Of a stretch of 17,519 bases of DNA, positions 1 through 9,365 are shown piece after piece. The notes under the pieces are model-generated. The model had not been told where the DNA came from. It did no database searches and was given only the letters and a program-made list of their open reading frames with translations. Made by a program: the position numbers and the translations under genes. This stretch comes from Gryganskiella cystojenkinii (lineage: Eukaryota > Mortierellomycota > Mortierellomycetes > Mortierellales > Mortierellaceae): contig JAAAIG010000801.1 in assembly GCA_015852425.1 (NCBI GenBank), positions 1 to 17,519 on the forward strand, read 5' to 3'. Every line of letters starts with the position of its first letter. The first letter of the stretch is position 1.

Positions 1-694
1 GTCGCTCAATGCTATGAGATGTGCAAGCGGCTAGGTTATGTTTTGCCCTCGGTCTACCAGGGCATTTACAACCCGATTTCAAGATCTGTCGTCCCTGAGC
101 TCTTACCCTGCTTGAGAGAGCTGAACATTTCCTTTTACGCTTATACCCCCATTGGAGGCGGTCTTTTGACTGGACATTACAAGTTTGACGAGGACGTTTC
201 CGAAGGATCTCGATACGATGTCAACACTGGATTTGGCAAATTGTAAGTTTGCCGTTTATCCATCCCCATGCTACTTCATTTTTTTCACTTGAGTTACAGT
301 GAGGCTATTGATCGCCTCTGATTCATGTTCCTCGCCTTTCTTTTTCTTTCTGTTCGATCGCTCTCTATCTCATAGCTTCCGTGAACAATACTGGAACAAG
401 TTAACGTTCGATGGTCTCCAGATCCTGAACAAAGCCGCTAAGGACAATAACATTCCGTTACTCGAGGCTACCCTTCGTTGGATGAGACATCATTCGCAAC
501 TGGAGGCCAAGGACGGGATCATCATCGGTGCCTCATCACTGAAGCACCTGGAGGATAACCTCACAGATTTGGATAAGGGTCCGTTGCCGCAGGCGATGCT
601 CAATGCCTTTGACGAGGCTTGGGAGAAGATCCAACCTGCGGCCATCTCCTATTTCCGCACTGCCGAGACCCGCTTCCCTGTACCAAAACAATAG
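1..694 (+). CDS. Aldo-keto reductase, AKR7 (aflatoxin aldehyde reductase)-like, 3' part
   Basis: NADPH-dependent aldehyde/ketone reductase of the cytosolic AKR7 type; the 5' part lies left of the window. Exons 1-242 and 376-694 are joined across a GT-AG intron at 243-375 (phase 2), ending at TAG 692-694 and giving 187 residues. The fragment opens with VAQCYEMCKRLGYVLPSVYQG and runs through PIGGGLLTGHYKF, both typical of AKR7 enzymes. Exon 2 carries the C-terminal cofactor segment IIIGASSLKHLEDNL, then GPLPQAMLNAFDEAWEKI and a closing SYFR, as in AKR7A proteins. Joining through the intron gives GKFFREQYWNKL, which restores family continuity and supports the splice sites. The catalytic Asp-Tyr-Lys-His tetrad would be encoded upstream and cannot be checked. 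The physiological substrate is unknown; family members reduce dialdehydes and succinic semialdehyde. A degenerate copy of this 3' part follows at about 897-1494. Confidence 0.92.
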
Positions 695-775
695 AACATC
701 TAAACTTGTATCTTATCTCTTTGTGGATCTCCAGGTTGATAATGTTCTCATGTTCCAAGGTAGAAATCGGGAAAG

Positions 776-781
776 AATAAA
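776..781 (+). promoter_or_regulatory. Candidate polyadenylation signal of the AKR gene
   Basis: An exact AATAAA lies about 80 nt after the AKR stop codon; a second AATAAA is at 820-825. The equivalent position after the decayed copy also has AATAAA (1573-1578), within a short stretch of similar 3' flank. That conservation makes the first site the more likely functional signal. No transcript evidence is available. Confidence 0.5.
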
Positions 782-896
782 ATTGGCTTGTTCTTCCTGG
801 TATTGGAAGAGCAATATCAAATAAAAAGAAAAACTCAAGGAAATATAATAATGATCCTAAGGGTAGATTATCGCATCCTGCCAATCCCTCCTACCA

Positions 897-1494
897 CGTC
901 CTGAAATGTTTTCAAAGATCGGCTTGAGAGAGCTGAACATTTCCTTCTGCGCCTGTAATCCCATCGGAGGTGTACTTTTGACGAGCCACTACAAGTTTGG
1001 CGAGGACGTCAGCGAAGGCTCTCGATTCGATTCCAAGACTGGCTTTGGAAAATTGTAAATTTCGTTATCGATTCGAATGACTGTGTACGCTCAAAAGTAA
1101 GATGGCAAAGTATAACTGTGTCAGTTGACAAGCGGTTTTGAACCGATTTTTTTCTTTGTTTCCTCTCTGCTCCTTCTCTATTGCCATTTTACGGTTTTTG
1201 CGATGTATACTGAAACAAGTTGACGTTTGACGGCATCTAGATCTTGAAACCCGCCGCCAATGAGAATAACATTCCTCTGCCCAAGACTGCTCTGGGTGGA
1301 TGTGATATGCTGGAAGGCCAAGGACGGGATCAATCACCAGCGTCTCATCATTGAAACACCTGTGATAATCTTGCGATTTGGGATAAGGGTCCGTTGCCAC
1401 AGGCGAGGGGCGATGCCCTTGGCGAGGTCAGTGAGAAGGTCCGACCTACAACGACTTCCTACTTCCGTATCCGTTTCTCTGTTCCCCAGCATTA
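897..1494 (+). pseudogene. Decayed, 5'-truncated tandem copy of the AKR7-like gene
   Basis: From about 923 the DNA matches AKR positions 115-250 without gaps, at about 82% identity by hand count. It encodes LRELNISFCACNPIGG and GEDVSEGSRF in place of the parent residues. Weaker similarity (PEMF against PELL) may extend it left to about 897. The copied donor at 1055 reads GTAAAT, but the parent acceptor and the FREQ codons are missing. Exon 2 resumes as Y-stop-NKLTFDG near 1208. A parental TGG is TGA at 1211-1213 and a CAG is TAG at 1238-1240; the middle also carries indels and further stops. The end is recognisable (DKGPLPQA, SYFR) and stops at TAG 1492-1494. No start codon or N-terminal two-thirds exists, so it cannot make an enzyme. 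A partial tandem duplication that decayed is the simplest reading. Confidence 0.9.
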
Positions 1495-1972
1495 GACGCC
1501 AATTTTTCCCATGCTCTCATAGTCCAAATGGTTTTGTTTTCTTCTCACTGTTCCAAACTGCTGTGAGAAAAGAATAAAAAGAACTTTTCTCCGTGGACTC
1601 GGTGTTCGAAATCGAATAGACATCTCGAGAACAAAAGCAGAGAATGAAGGGGAAGCACGAAAAATGTTGAAAAAGAGCCATATTCAGATGATGGCGAGCA
1701 AAAGCAGGATTTTTTATTTTTGTCCTGACAAAGGCATCATGGTTTTCAGGCGCAGATTCCTTCGTTTTATTTGTCAGGTCTGCAGTTGATTAAGATCACG
1801 CTCGATGCCAATCTGTACCTTTTCCTCTTATGTGTCTCATTTCCTGTCTTTCTTTGCTGTCGTTGTCTTGTGCATGTTCTGTAGAAAAAGATCAAGAAAT
1901 CGCGTCCATGGTGTCTAGAAGGGGTGTTCTCTCTCTCTCCTATCTGCGTTTCAACTCAACGTGACGGTCACA

Positions 1973-1989
1973 TTTTTTTTTTTTTTTTT
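1973..1989 (+). repeat. 17-nt poly(T) tract
   Basis: A run of 17 T bases lies about 190 nt before the START-protein start codon. The stretch 1495-1972 before it holds the decayed AKR 3' flank and otherwise no gene or repeat I can identify. The run may act as a nucleosome-depleting poly(dA:dT) element, but that is inferred only from composition and position. Confidence 0.6.
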
Positions 1990-2039
1990 GGCTGTTGACG
2001 GAAAGTGCCGCCAGGAAGAAAGAAATAAAAATAACTGAT

Positions 2040-2177
2040 CCTCTTTTTTTAACTATTCTCCTTCTTCCCTTTTCTTCCTTTCTTTCTCACTCATCTCCCA
2101 TTTGTTCGCCTCTTTCAATTTTCACAACAGTCGATTTTTCTTTTTCCTTTTGGCGTACACATATCTTACATAACGTC
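2040..2177 (+). promoter_or_regulatory. Pyrimidine-rich leader of the START-protein gene
   Basis: Positions 2040-2130 are almost entirely C and T, and the block ends shortly before ATG 2178. Comparable blocks precede the Rad21, MFS and F-box genes here, suggesting a shared promoter or 5' UTR type. No clear TATA box is visible. Confidence 0.45.
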
Positions 2178-3080
2178 ATGTTCACCGAAGATCAAGTCAA
2201 CAATGCACTCGCAGAGCTCAAAAAGCCGGATGTTGCTTCTTGGGAACTCTTTTCACAAGTTGCGAATTTCAAAGTCTTTCGCCGAGCTGTGGCTGGTTCG
2301 GCCTTGAAGGAATACAAGGTTCTAGGAACTTTTCCTGATTTGCCTGTTCGTTACCTACTTCGAGCCTATACGGATCTGGACCTACGCAAGACCTGGGACA
2401 AGAACATGGCGAGTTGGTCTCCTCTCCCAAACCATCGGCTACATTTCATCACAAAGTTCCCCTGGCCACTCAGTCCCCGAGATTATGTTTACGAATTGAG
2501 AGTCCAAGAGTTCCAGGGTGGAGTCGTCTGCATCAACGGCAACAGCGTCGTGGACGAGACCATGCCTGAGAAGACAGGAACGATTCGAGTAGAAGAGTTT
2601 CGACAGGATGTGGTGATCCAACCGACAGAGGATGGTCAAGGATGCAATATTTGGTTTGGATACTTTGATAACCCCAAGGTAATAACTTGATTGCCATTTG
2701 CCTATTAATCATTGTTGCATCATGGGACATTGCGCTTTGAGCGGGTCTATTTGGTCGTTGACTGACAAGAAAGAAATTTTTTTTTACGTGCATCTATTAA
2801 CAGGGCAGTATCCCAACGAGTATCATCAACTGGGCAGCCAAGTCTGGAGTTCCTGGTATGTATTCATGATGAGCATAAAGAAGGAAAAAAATATATTAGA
2901 GAGAGACGCAATGGACCAACAACTAACGTCTTTCAATTTTTTTGTTAAACAGCGTTTTTGAACTCGTTGCGGAGTGCAGGTCGTGGGTTGATGGAGAAGG
3001 AGGCAGAGCAGGAGGTAAACGAAAAGACACAGGGGATGAGCATGACAGCCTCTGGCCAGCCCGTGGCAACGTCTTGCTGA
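2178..3080 (+). CDS. START-domain lipid-transfer protein, STARD7/PCTP-like
   Basis: Predicted 226-residue protein that is essentially one START domain, the fold that carries a single phospholipid or sterol in a closed cavity. Exons are 2178-2678, 2804-2855 and 2953-3080; introns of 125 and 97 nt have GT-AG ends. Family landmarks appear in order: FKVFRRAV and EYKVLGTFPDLPVR (about 30-60), the WDKN motif, FITKFPWPLSPRDYVY (about 90-107), a region resembling the STARD7 VIRP strand (VVIQP), and, only after splicing, IPTSIINWAAKSGVPAFL. This order fits the phosphatidylcholine-transfer branch (STARD2/7/10). The frame is open upstream to 1995, but those residues are a translation of the CT-rich leader, so ATG 2178 at the start of the folded domain was chosen. 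With this start there is no mitochondrial presequence or membrane segment, so the product is probably cytosolic. The lipid cannot be told from sequence. Confidence 0.9.
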
Positions 3081-3247
3081 AGGCAAAGGAACAATTGTAT
3101 TTTGTTTGGTGGCAAAACGAATCCATCAATTATGGACCAAACCCCTCGTAGAATGAAATCATAATAGACGGTCGACCCTTTCTAAATCAAAATACAAACG
3201 CGTCCCCTGCTCTCCCTTCAAATGAAAACACAAAAAAAAAAGATGAC

Positions 3248-3444
3248 CGCGCTTTTTTCTTCCTTCCTCTGCACCATCCATCCATCCTTCCAACCCTCCA
3301 GTCTCTTTGTTCTCAATCATATATCTCCCTCTCTTACCTTGATTGTCCTCCCAGTTATAACCTCGCTTTGATTATTCCCTCCTCCCTCTCATCCGATATA
3401 CCCTTGGATTCTTAAACAACAACAAACAAACAACAGCAAAAGCA
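3248..3444 (+). promoter_or_regulatory. CT-rich promoter/leader and A-rich start context of Rad21
   Basis: Positions 3248-3390 are strongly pyrimidine-rich, with a short TCCA/CCAT repeat near 3285. The last 30 nt before ATG 3445 switch to an A/C-rich, G-poor stretch ending in AAAAGCA. That is a favourable fungal initiation context. The gap from the START stop codon to this ATG is only 364 nt, so the START terminator and this promoter must share it. Confidence 0.45.
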
Positions 3445-5644
3445 ATGTTCTACTCCGAGGCCATCCTCTCCAAGAAGGGTCCCCTGGCCAAGGTCTGGCT
3501 CGCTGCCCACTGGGAGCGCAAGCTGTCCAAGAACCAGCTCCTCCAGACCAACCTCAATTCGTCTGTTGGTATGTCAATTAATCAATCAAATCAAGTCGAA
3601 TAATCAAATCTTGACATGTGGCGCAGAGAGGGACAATCACAGTTGACAGCATTCTTTATGCCTAATTACTTTCCCCGCACTCACACCATATATTTTTTTT
3701 GTATTAAATTAACAAATAGATGCCATCATGGGTGCAGACCAGGCCCCCATGGCTCTTCGTCTCTCAGGACAACTTCTCCTCGGTGTCGCCCGTATCTATT
3801 CCCGCAAGACGAAATACCTTCTCGAGGACTGTAACGAGGCCCTCATCAAAATCAAAGTCGCTTTCCGCACGGATGCTAACGGAAAGGGCGACAACACCCT
3901 CTTGATGTTGGATGGTACCTCGGGCGATCTTCCCTCAGAACAATCCCGCGCAGCCTTCAATGCCGTCACTGTCCCCGATGCCATGACCGAATTTGACCTG
4001 CTCTTGCCCGCCCAGACCATTGACCTCAACGCCTGGGGTTTAAACTCGAAACTGAACCAGAACCGTCAGGATGTCAACGCCGAAGATAACAACGACGACA
4101 ACCTCACCATGAATGACGACACAAACTTTACTCTCGACTACGGACGTAGTCGCCACCGTGGACTCGATATCGAGATGGGCAGAAATTCAATGAACCGTCT
4201 CGGTGGTGGCGGTTACAGCGCCATGGACTTTGATCTCGCTGGTCCAGATGATGCGTTGGATCTCGATATGTTTGGCGAGGACCTGGTCGGCACCGGCGAT
4301 ATTGATTTCCTGAGGCGTCCCCATAACCGGAACGACCTCGAAATCGAAGTTGGTCGTGATGCCGGTGTCCAGCGTCGTTCAGTTTCTGTCGATCCCTTTG
4401 GCATGTTAGGCGAGGGTGCCAACAAGGCTCGTGCTCTCAACATTGGCGAGGGCTCGGAGGATGGTCGTGCCCAGAGTGTCGGCCATGATGATACAGGGTT
4501 TGAAGTGGCTGCCCATCCTGATGGTGCCCGTTCCCCGCTCCACTTTGAATTCGCCGATGATGGTGCCGCATGGAATGTTGTCGATGTCGAAGGCGATCTT
4601 CTCGGTGTCGGTGCCGAGAGACCAGAGCGACAGCCCGCAGGAACCAAAAAGCGAAAGTTGGTTGTTGATGCAGAAACGACGATGCCCCGGGATGTTTTAA
4701 TGGGTGTGAACATGGACCTGGTCGAAGAAGGTCTTTTGATGACCCACGATATGTTGCCCAGATCCCGCAAAATGTTGAGATTGCAACAGATCGAGCAAGA
4801 TGTCGCTCACGGAGGACTGGCTGGATACCTGTTGGATTGTTCAGTTGGACCCCGAGTCATGGGCGGCGCTCTTGTTCCTGAGCTAGCAAGTATGTTTTCC
4901 CGTCGTCTGCAGATTGATCAAAGAGCTCCAGCACCCCAAGAGGAGCGAGGAAACGCTGCCACAGAGGAGGATCGATCCCACTGGCAGAACGAGCAGGTCG
5001 AGACCTGGGTCGATCAAGTCGATCACGGAGCCGACTTTGACCTTCAACAGTCGCCACCCCCAGCTGCCGATATGTTTGATGGATTCCGTCTCGAGACACC
5101 AGATAACGCCGGTCAGGCCAATAGCAACGAGCGAATTGATCCCACCACGGCACGCGCAAAGAGCACTTTGTTCCAGGAGATGGACGATGGTACTGAATCC
5201 AGCCCATCCACGAAAGAGCTCAACGGCACCGTCTTTTCACATTCCGCTATCCAGACTATGCGTCTGGTTCAGCAACGCCTCGAGTCCCACAAGGCAGCCG
5301 AGGGTTTATCAGAGCAGAACAGCTCCCAATCATCACGGGCGACCCGAAATGCCAGTGTCGCGACCGCTAGCTCGGCGCTCAACAAGGATACGACGCGGGT
5401 GAATTTCTCAGAGCTCATGGCAGGACCCGACAGTCAACAACAGCAAAAGCGCACACGTACGGATGCAGCCAAGCTCTTTTTCGAGTTGTTGGTCCTGTCG
5501 ACCAAGGATGTTGTCAAGGTCGAGCAAGAAGAGAGCTTTGGGGAGATTTCTGTCGGAGGCAGCCCATGGCTTGAAACCTTGGTCGAGGCTGATTCAAATA
5601 CCGCGGATGAGCAACAGCAACAAATTGCGATCGAGAGCTACTAG
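3445..5644 (+). CDS. RAD21: Mitotic cohesin kleisin subunit Rad21/Scc1
   Basis: The kleisin closes the cohesin ring by bridging Smc1 and Smc3 and is cut by separase at anaphase. Exons 3445-3568 and 3720-5644 (intron 3569-3719, phase 1) give 682 residues, normal for fungal Scc1. The N-terminus [23 protein letters not shown] is diagnostic of Rad21/Rec8; splicing restores SSVDAIM, and the domain continues through [23 protein letters not shown] to about 105. The middle is acidic and disordered. It holds EMGR (193-196), EVGR (251-254) and EDGR (288-291), which fit the separase consensus [D/E]xxR, and a basic nuclear-localisation patch KKRKL (351-355). The C-terminal winged-helix domain that binds Smc1 is clear from about 563 onward ([20 protein letters not shown], about 623-642). 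The conserved start resembles mitotic Rad21 more than meiotic Rec8, but that choice is less certain than the family. Confidence 0.95.
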
Positions 5645-5651
5645 GCAGTCT

Positions 5652-5677
5652 TGTTTGTTTGTCTGTTTGTCTGTCTG
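5652..5677 (+). repeat. TGTT/TGTC tetranucleotide repeat in the Rad21 3' UTR
   Basis: Six and a half units of TGTT or TGTC begin 8 nt after the Rad21 stop codon. The array is almost certainly transcribed in the 3' UTR. It may be a simple microsatellite; UGU-rich RNA is also the kind of sequence bound by Pumilio-type proteins, but no full consensus site is claimed. Confidence 0.7.
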
Positions 5678-5679
5678 CT

Positions 5680-8370
5680 GGCGATCGCCCCGCTCTTTTC
5701 CTTTTGCTTTTTCACATTTGTTACTTCTGCCTTTTCTTCCTCATCATTTGTATTATCCCCACCCCTGCGACTACATATCACCAATAGCCCACAGTCCCCA
5801 CTCCCTTTGCACGAATTCAAAAGATTTGTCTATCATACCACGCTATCGTTTGTACGATTGGCCACACAACAGTTTACGATAGTTTTTAAAAAAATGAAAA
5901 AAACTTGGTAATCCCCAGTTGATTTTGTTAGGATTTCATTTTTCTTGTTCTGTGCCATTTGTGAACAATGAGATATCAGATCTGCTATCCATCACGTTCA
6001 ACTCGAGGGTCCTCCGAGTGGGAATAATATGTGGCTTTCAGGATATTAATGAGTACGTTCACTTTTTTGACGTCGACGCACCAGAAAAATATATAGCCAA
6101 GCAGAACTTTCATGGAAGGGGTAACGGTTAAAAAAAGAGAAAAAAAAGAAATGATGACGGGCAGACCAAAGACGCAGAGTAAAGTTCTCATCAGTGCTGT
6201 TGTCAACGTCAAAAAGTAATCATTTTGCTGACGCTCCAATCTGCTCTACTGCGGCAAAAAGGGGAGTGTATGACATGGGAGATGCCAATTTACAGCACCT
6301 GGTTTAAGGGACAGCAACAAATGTGAAAAAAGTGGATCATGGCTACTGATACTGGGATTTCGTTTAGAGGACAGACTCAAAAGGAGGTCAACTTGGAAGA
6401 TACGATAATGGACAGGGAGAAAGAGCGCACCTGTCAGACTATTGCCCTTTTTTTTGTCGTTGCGGTTGCATGACATTTTTCTCTGTGTTCTCCCTGAATT
6501 ACAAGGAGCCAGCGTTGCCTCTGCAGGATGCATTGGCACAGCCAGGAGCAAGAAATAGATGTCACCCCATTTTACTATTTTTGAGGTCCATCAAGACACG
6601 CCTTCTTCACAAAGAAGAAGCGAGGTTATATGTTCATTATGAGAGGAATTTTGGCTATCTAAGGAGCACCTTTCAAGAGGCGTGTTTGATGTCTAGGACT
6701 TCCAGGGCAAAGGTGAACAGTAAAATGAACAAAAAAGGCTCGAAGGCTCGAACAGCAAACAAACCAAAATCAGCAAAAAAAAAAAAAAAAAAAAAAATTC
6801 GATTGTGGTGGCCAAGTGAAAAGACAGTGCTGGCTCCCTCTGTCATTTTCTTTTTTTTTATAGAAATAGAACAGAATCCAACATGAATCAGGTCAAAGTA
6901 CGAAAACACACCAAGGATCCTCATGATGGGATCGAACTCCGTCCTTTCGTTTACTTCGATCCCCCCTCATTTTTTCCTCCTTTACCTTTGTCTTTCTATG
7001 TACAGGACCCAAAAAAAAGAAACTAAAAGTTATAGCTACAAGGTATCATGGAGTAATTGTTCTTCTCTCGTGGAGGGACGGGAGAGGGGGTCTTCGAGAC
7101 AGAATCTTTCAGGATTTTTCCGATGGCCAAAAGATCATGAGGACGATACAAAATAATGCTGAATTGTCACATCAGGAACAAAGGCCAATCGCAAGTTCTT
7201 TTTCGTGTCCATAGGCATAACAACACATACAATCCATGTAATGCGCGCTGCTGAAGTTGTTGCTGTTGTATTCCTCTCACTCTCCCTCTCTTTGACTTTA
7301 TCACAGCGATTTACTGCTCGGCCTTGGCGAATAGGCCATGACAACTAGTTTTATTTTTCGAATGTTTTTTATCATTATATACAACAATGACACTGTCATG
7401 TTCGCTCAATTGCTTTTCGGATGAACCTCTTCCCTTGCGATCTCTCTTGTTCGTTTCTGTTCTCGTTCAGAAAGATTGAAGACCTCCTTCCTCTCTTGTC
7501 GATGAGCAGTATGGCGTAGAGCCGGAGGGAGAGGAAGAACAAGGAGAGTTGATAGGATTTGCATTTTTGACGAATACCCCTCCAGTTCGCCCTCTCCCTT
7601 CCAAATTATGTCTTTTTCACTTGTCACTCTCCTCATTTCTTCACAAACGCACAACACCCCCTTTCTCTCCTCTTTTTGCTCCTGTATCCGCGTTCGATTC
7701 ATTGTCTCCTGGGAGTTCTGGGTAATTGGACTTCCACAATCGGGTGTGCCTTTGTTTTTAGCTGTGTTCCTGTTATTTGCTGATGGCAACATCACAACAA
7801 CCCCATGTACTCTTCTGAGTGTATCTGGGCTAACACAAGACGGGTAAAAGCCCGCATACCATGCCTTTATTGCTTTATTCCCCTCCCTCTTTCGACTACC
7901 CTTTTGTTATGAAGCCATATAGGCGCCATGCCGTATAGTTTTGCCTTCTTTTCATTCTCTTCATTTTATTTGTTGGTTGTCTCCACTTTTTTTGGACGAG
8001 CGAGGGGACTGAACGAGTTCTGATGCTCTTGAGTCCATCTCGTGGTCCTGAGTTCGTTTTCTCTCTCTTCTCTCAATCTTTGAGCAAGGGATCTTCCTTG
8101 GCATGGTTCTACTGATGCCGCTGCTTATTAGCTTTTTTATGCTACTTTCACAAAACGACATCCAAATCTCTATCCGGTAGTTTTCCGACAGTGCTCTTCG
8201 ACCTTTTTTTATTTTTCCTAACATGCATAGTCCATCCACATTCATATTACTTGCCATGTTTACGACGCATATGCATAATATGCCATCACAATTACCAACA
8301 AATAACAGGCAATCGTTATGCATCAACTAAAACGACTTTCCAACGCGTGTTTTTGATACCATCAACCGCA
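5680..8370. other. Gene-poor intergenic stretch
   Basis: I see no supportable gene on either strand. Open frames reach at most about 140 codons, lack recognisable motifs, and translate low-complexity DNA. The right part of 5645-5915 is probably Rad21 3' UTR. The stretch includes a 23-nt poly(A) run (6775-6797), a perfect tandem duplication of an 8-mer (6737-6752), mixed pyrimidine/purine blocks at 7430-7690, and an AT-rich dyad around 8260-8280. No tRNA, transposase or reverse-transcriptase motif was recognised. Confidence 0.6.
6775..6797 (+). repeat. 23-nt poly(A) tract
   Basis: An uninterrupted run of 23 A bases, the longest homopolymer in the window. It is preceded by A-rich DNA and by two tandem copies of GGCTCGAA at 6737-6752. 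It could be slippage-generated or the tail of an old retroinserted RNA, but I cannot identify an inserted body or flanking target-site duplications. Confidence 0.75.
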
Positions 8371-8379
8371 TAAACTGCC

Positions 8380-9365
8380 TATAAACGCTCGAGCCATTTT
8401 TGATAAAAAGAGACGCGCTCCCTCCAAAATAAAAAATCGCGGCATCCCTTTCTTTTGCCTTTTCTCGCTTTTTTGTTTTTGTTTTTGTCGTTCGCACCTC
8501 CACCCTTCCTTCCTGTATATCTCTTCTTTCCTTCCTTTATCCTTCTTCCACCTCTTCTTCTTCCTCTCTCCTTCCCTTCCCCCCCTCTTCCATTTCCTTC
8601 CTCTTTTCCTCTTTCCTTTCGTTCCTCCCATTTCTCTTTCCGCCGCCACAAATCGTTTTCTCGTGTTCCAAGCACCTACATCTGTCTGCCTTCTCTTTCC
8701 CGTCACGTTGATGATCACCGCACCAACCATCGTCTCTATTTCATCGACAGGTATGCACTCGATTTCAAACCTCATACCACCCTTCCTTTCTCTGTGCTAC
8801 GGGGGTATTCCCATGTCTTATAAAGTTCAGTGAGCCTTGGCGTCTTGCGTGCCCTATTGCACTTGTGCTTTCTCGTCTCCATCGCCATTACTTAACCCGC
8901 CCCTCATCCCCACATTGATCGCCTTGATCTGACTACACCACCCATTTCTTTGGCAGCATACACTTCTACAATCTCGACGTTTACCCCTTGCACGCGCAAC
9001 TCATCATACTGAACTAACTTTTGAGCAGTATTGCCATCGTTGCCATCGTTGACATCCTCGTATCTACTATCATAACGCGCCAGCCATAAGCGCCTTTCGC
9101 TCTTATCCCACACTCCCTTCCCCTCTTTCCTATTCGCCAACACACCTTTGGATCGAATACTTCCCCCCTCCCCTCTCCGATCCATATCTCGAAACAATAA
9201 GTCCAGACAGGCAGCCTTTAGGACTGACTCGGTATTGACCACTCTTTCGCCTCCCTTCCTCCTCATTCCCAGTCATTAAATCTTGAACCCCTCAAAAAGA
9301 AAGTCGCCAACCCCGCATCGCTATATATCCAGAAGGGCACCACAAAGGCATCCCGTCACTAAACG
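8380..9365 (+). promoter_or_regulatory. Probable promoter and long CT-rich leader of the MFS gene
   Basis: TATAAA at 8380-8385 is followed from about 8449 to 8640 by a dense pyrimidine block like those preceding the other genes. The coding start is not until 9366, so the 5' UTR would be 700-950 nt or contain an intron. CAG/GTATGC at 8748-8756 could be a donor, and AG sites near 8956, 9028 and 9210 possible acceptors; the sequence alone does not decide. Open frames here (for example 8455-8823, a Phe/Pro/Ser-rich translation of the CT block) do not look coding. Confidence 0.4.

Noticed and set aside
1995..2177. N-terminal extension of the START protein from an upstream in-frame ATG
   Set aside because: The extra 61 residues are mostly Ser/Phe/Pro/Leu from the CT-rich leader; the folded domain begins right after ATG 2178.
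4213..4770. 185-codon minus-strand frame opposite Rad21
   Set aside because: It is antisense to a clear coding exon with strong codon bias, which commonly opens the opposite strand; the product is Ser/Pro/Arg-rich with no domain.
6928..6940. tRNA B-box-like string on the minus strand
   Set aside because: The flanking bases do not form the 5-bp T-arm stem or an acceptor stem, and no A-box lies at the expected distance.
7406..7795. 129-codon minus-strand frame in the gap
   Set aside because: Glu/Lys/Arg-rich product of pyrimidine-rich DNA; no homology recognised, no leader or splice context.
8255..8285. AT-rich dyad with GCATAT/ATATGC arms
   Set aside because: Short imperfect palindromes are expected by chance in AT-rich intergenic DNA; no repeated or positional support.
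8362..8823. Overlapping frames on both strands (Phe/Pro/Ser-rich on +, Lys/Arg/Glu/Gly-rich on -)
   Set aside because: They are translations of one pyrimidine-rich tract; the composition alone explains the open frames, and no motif is present.
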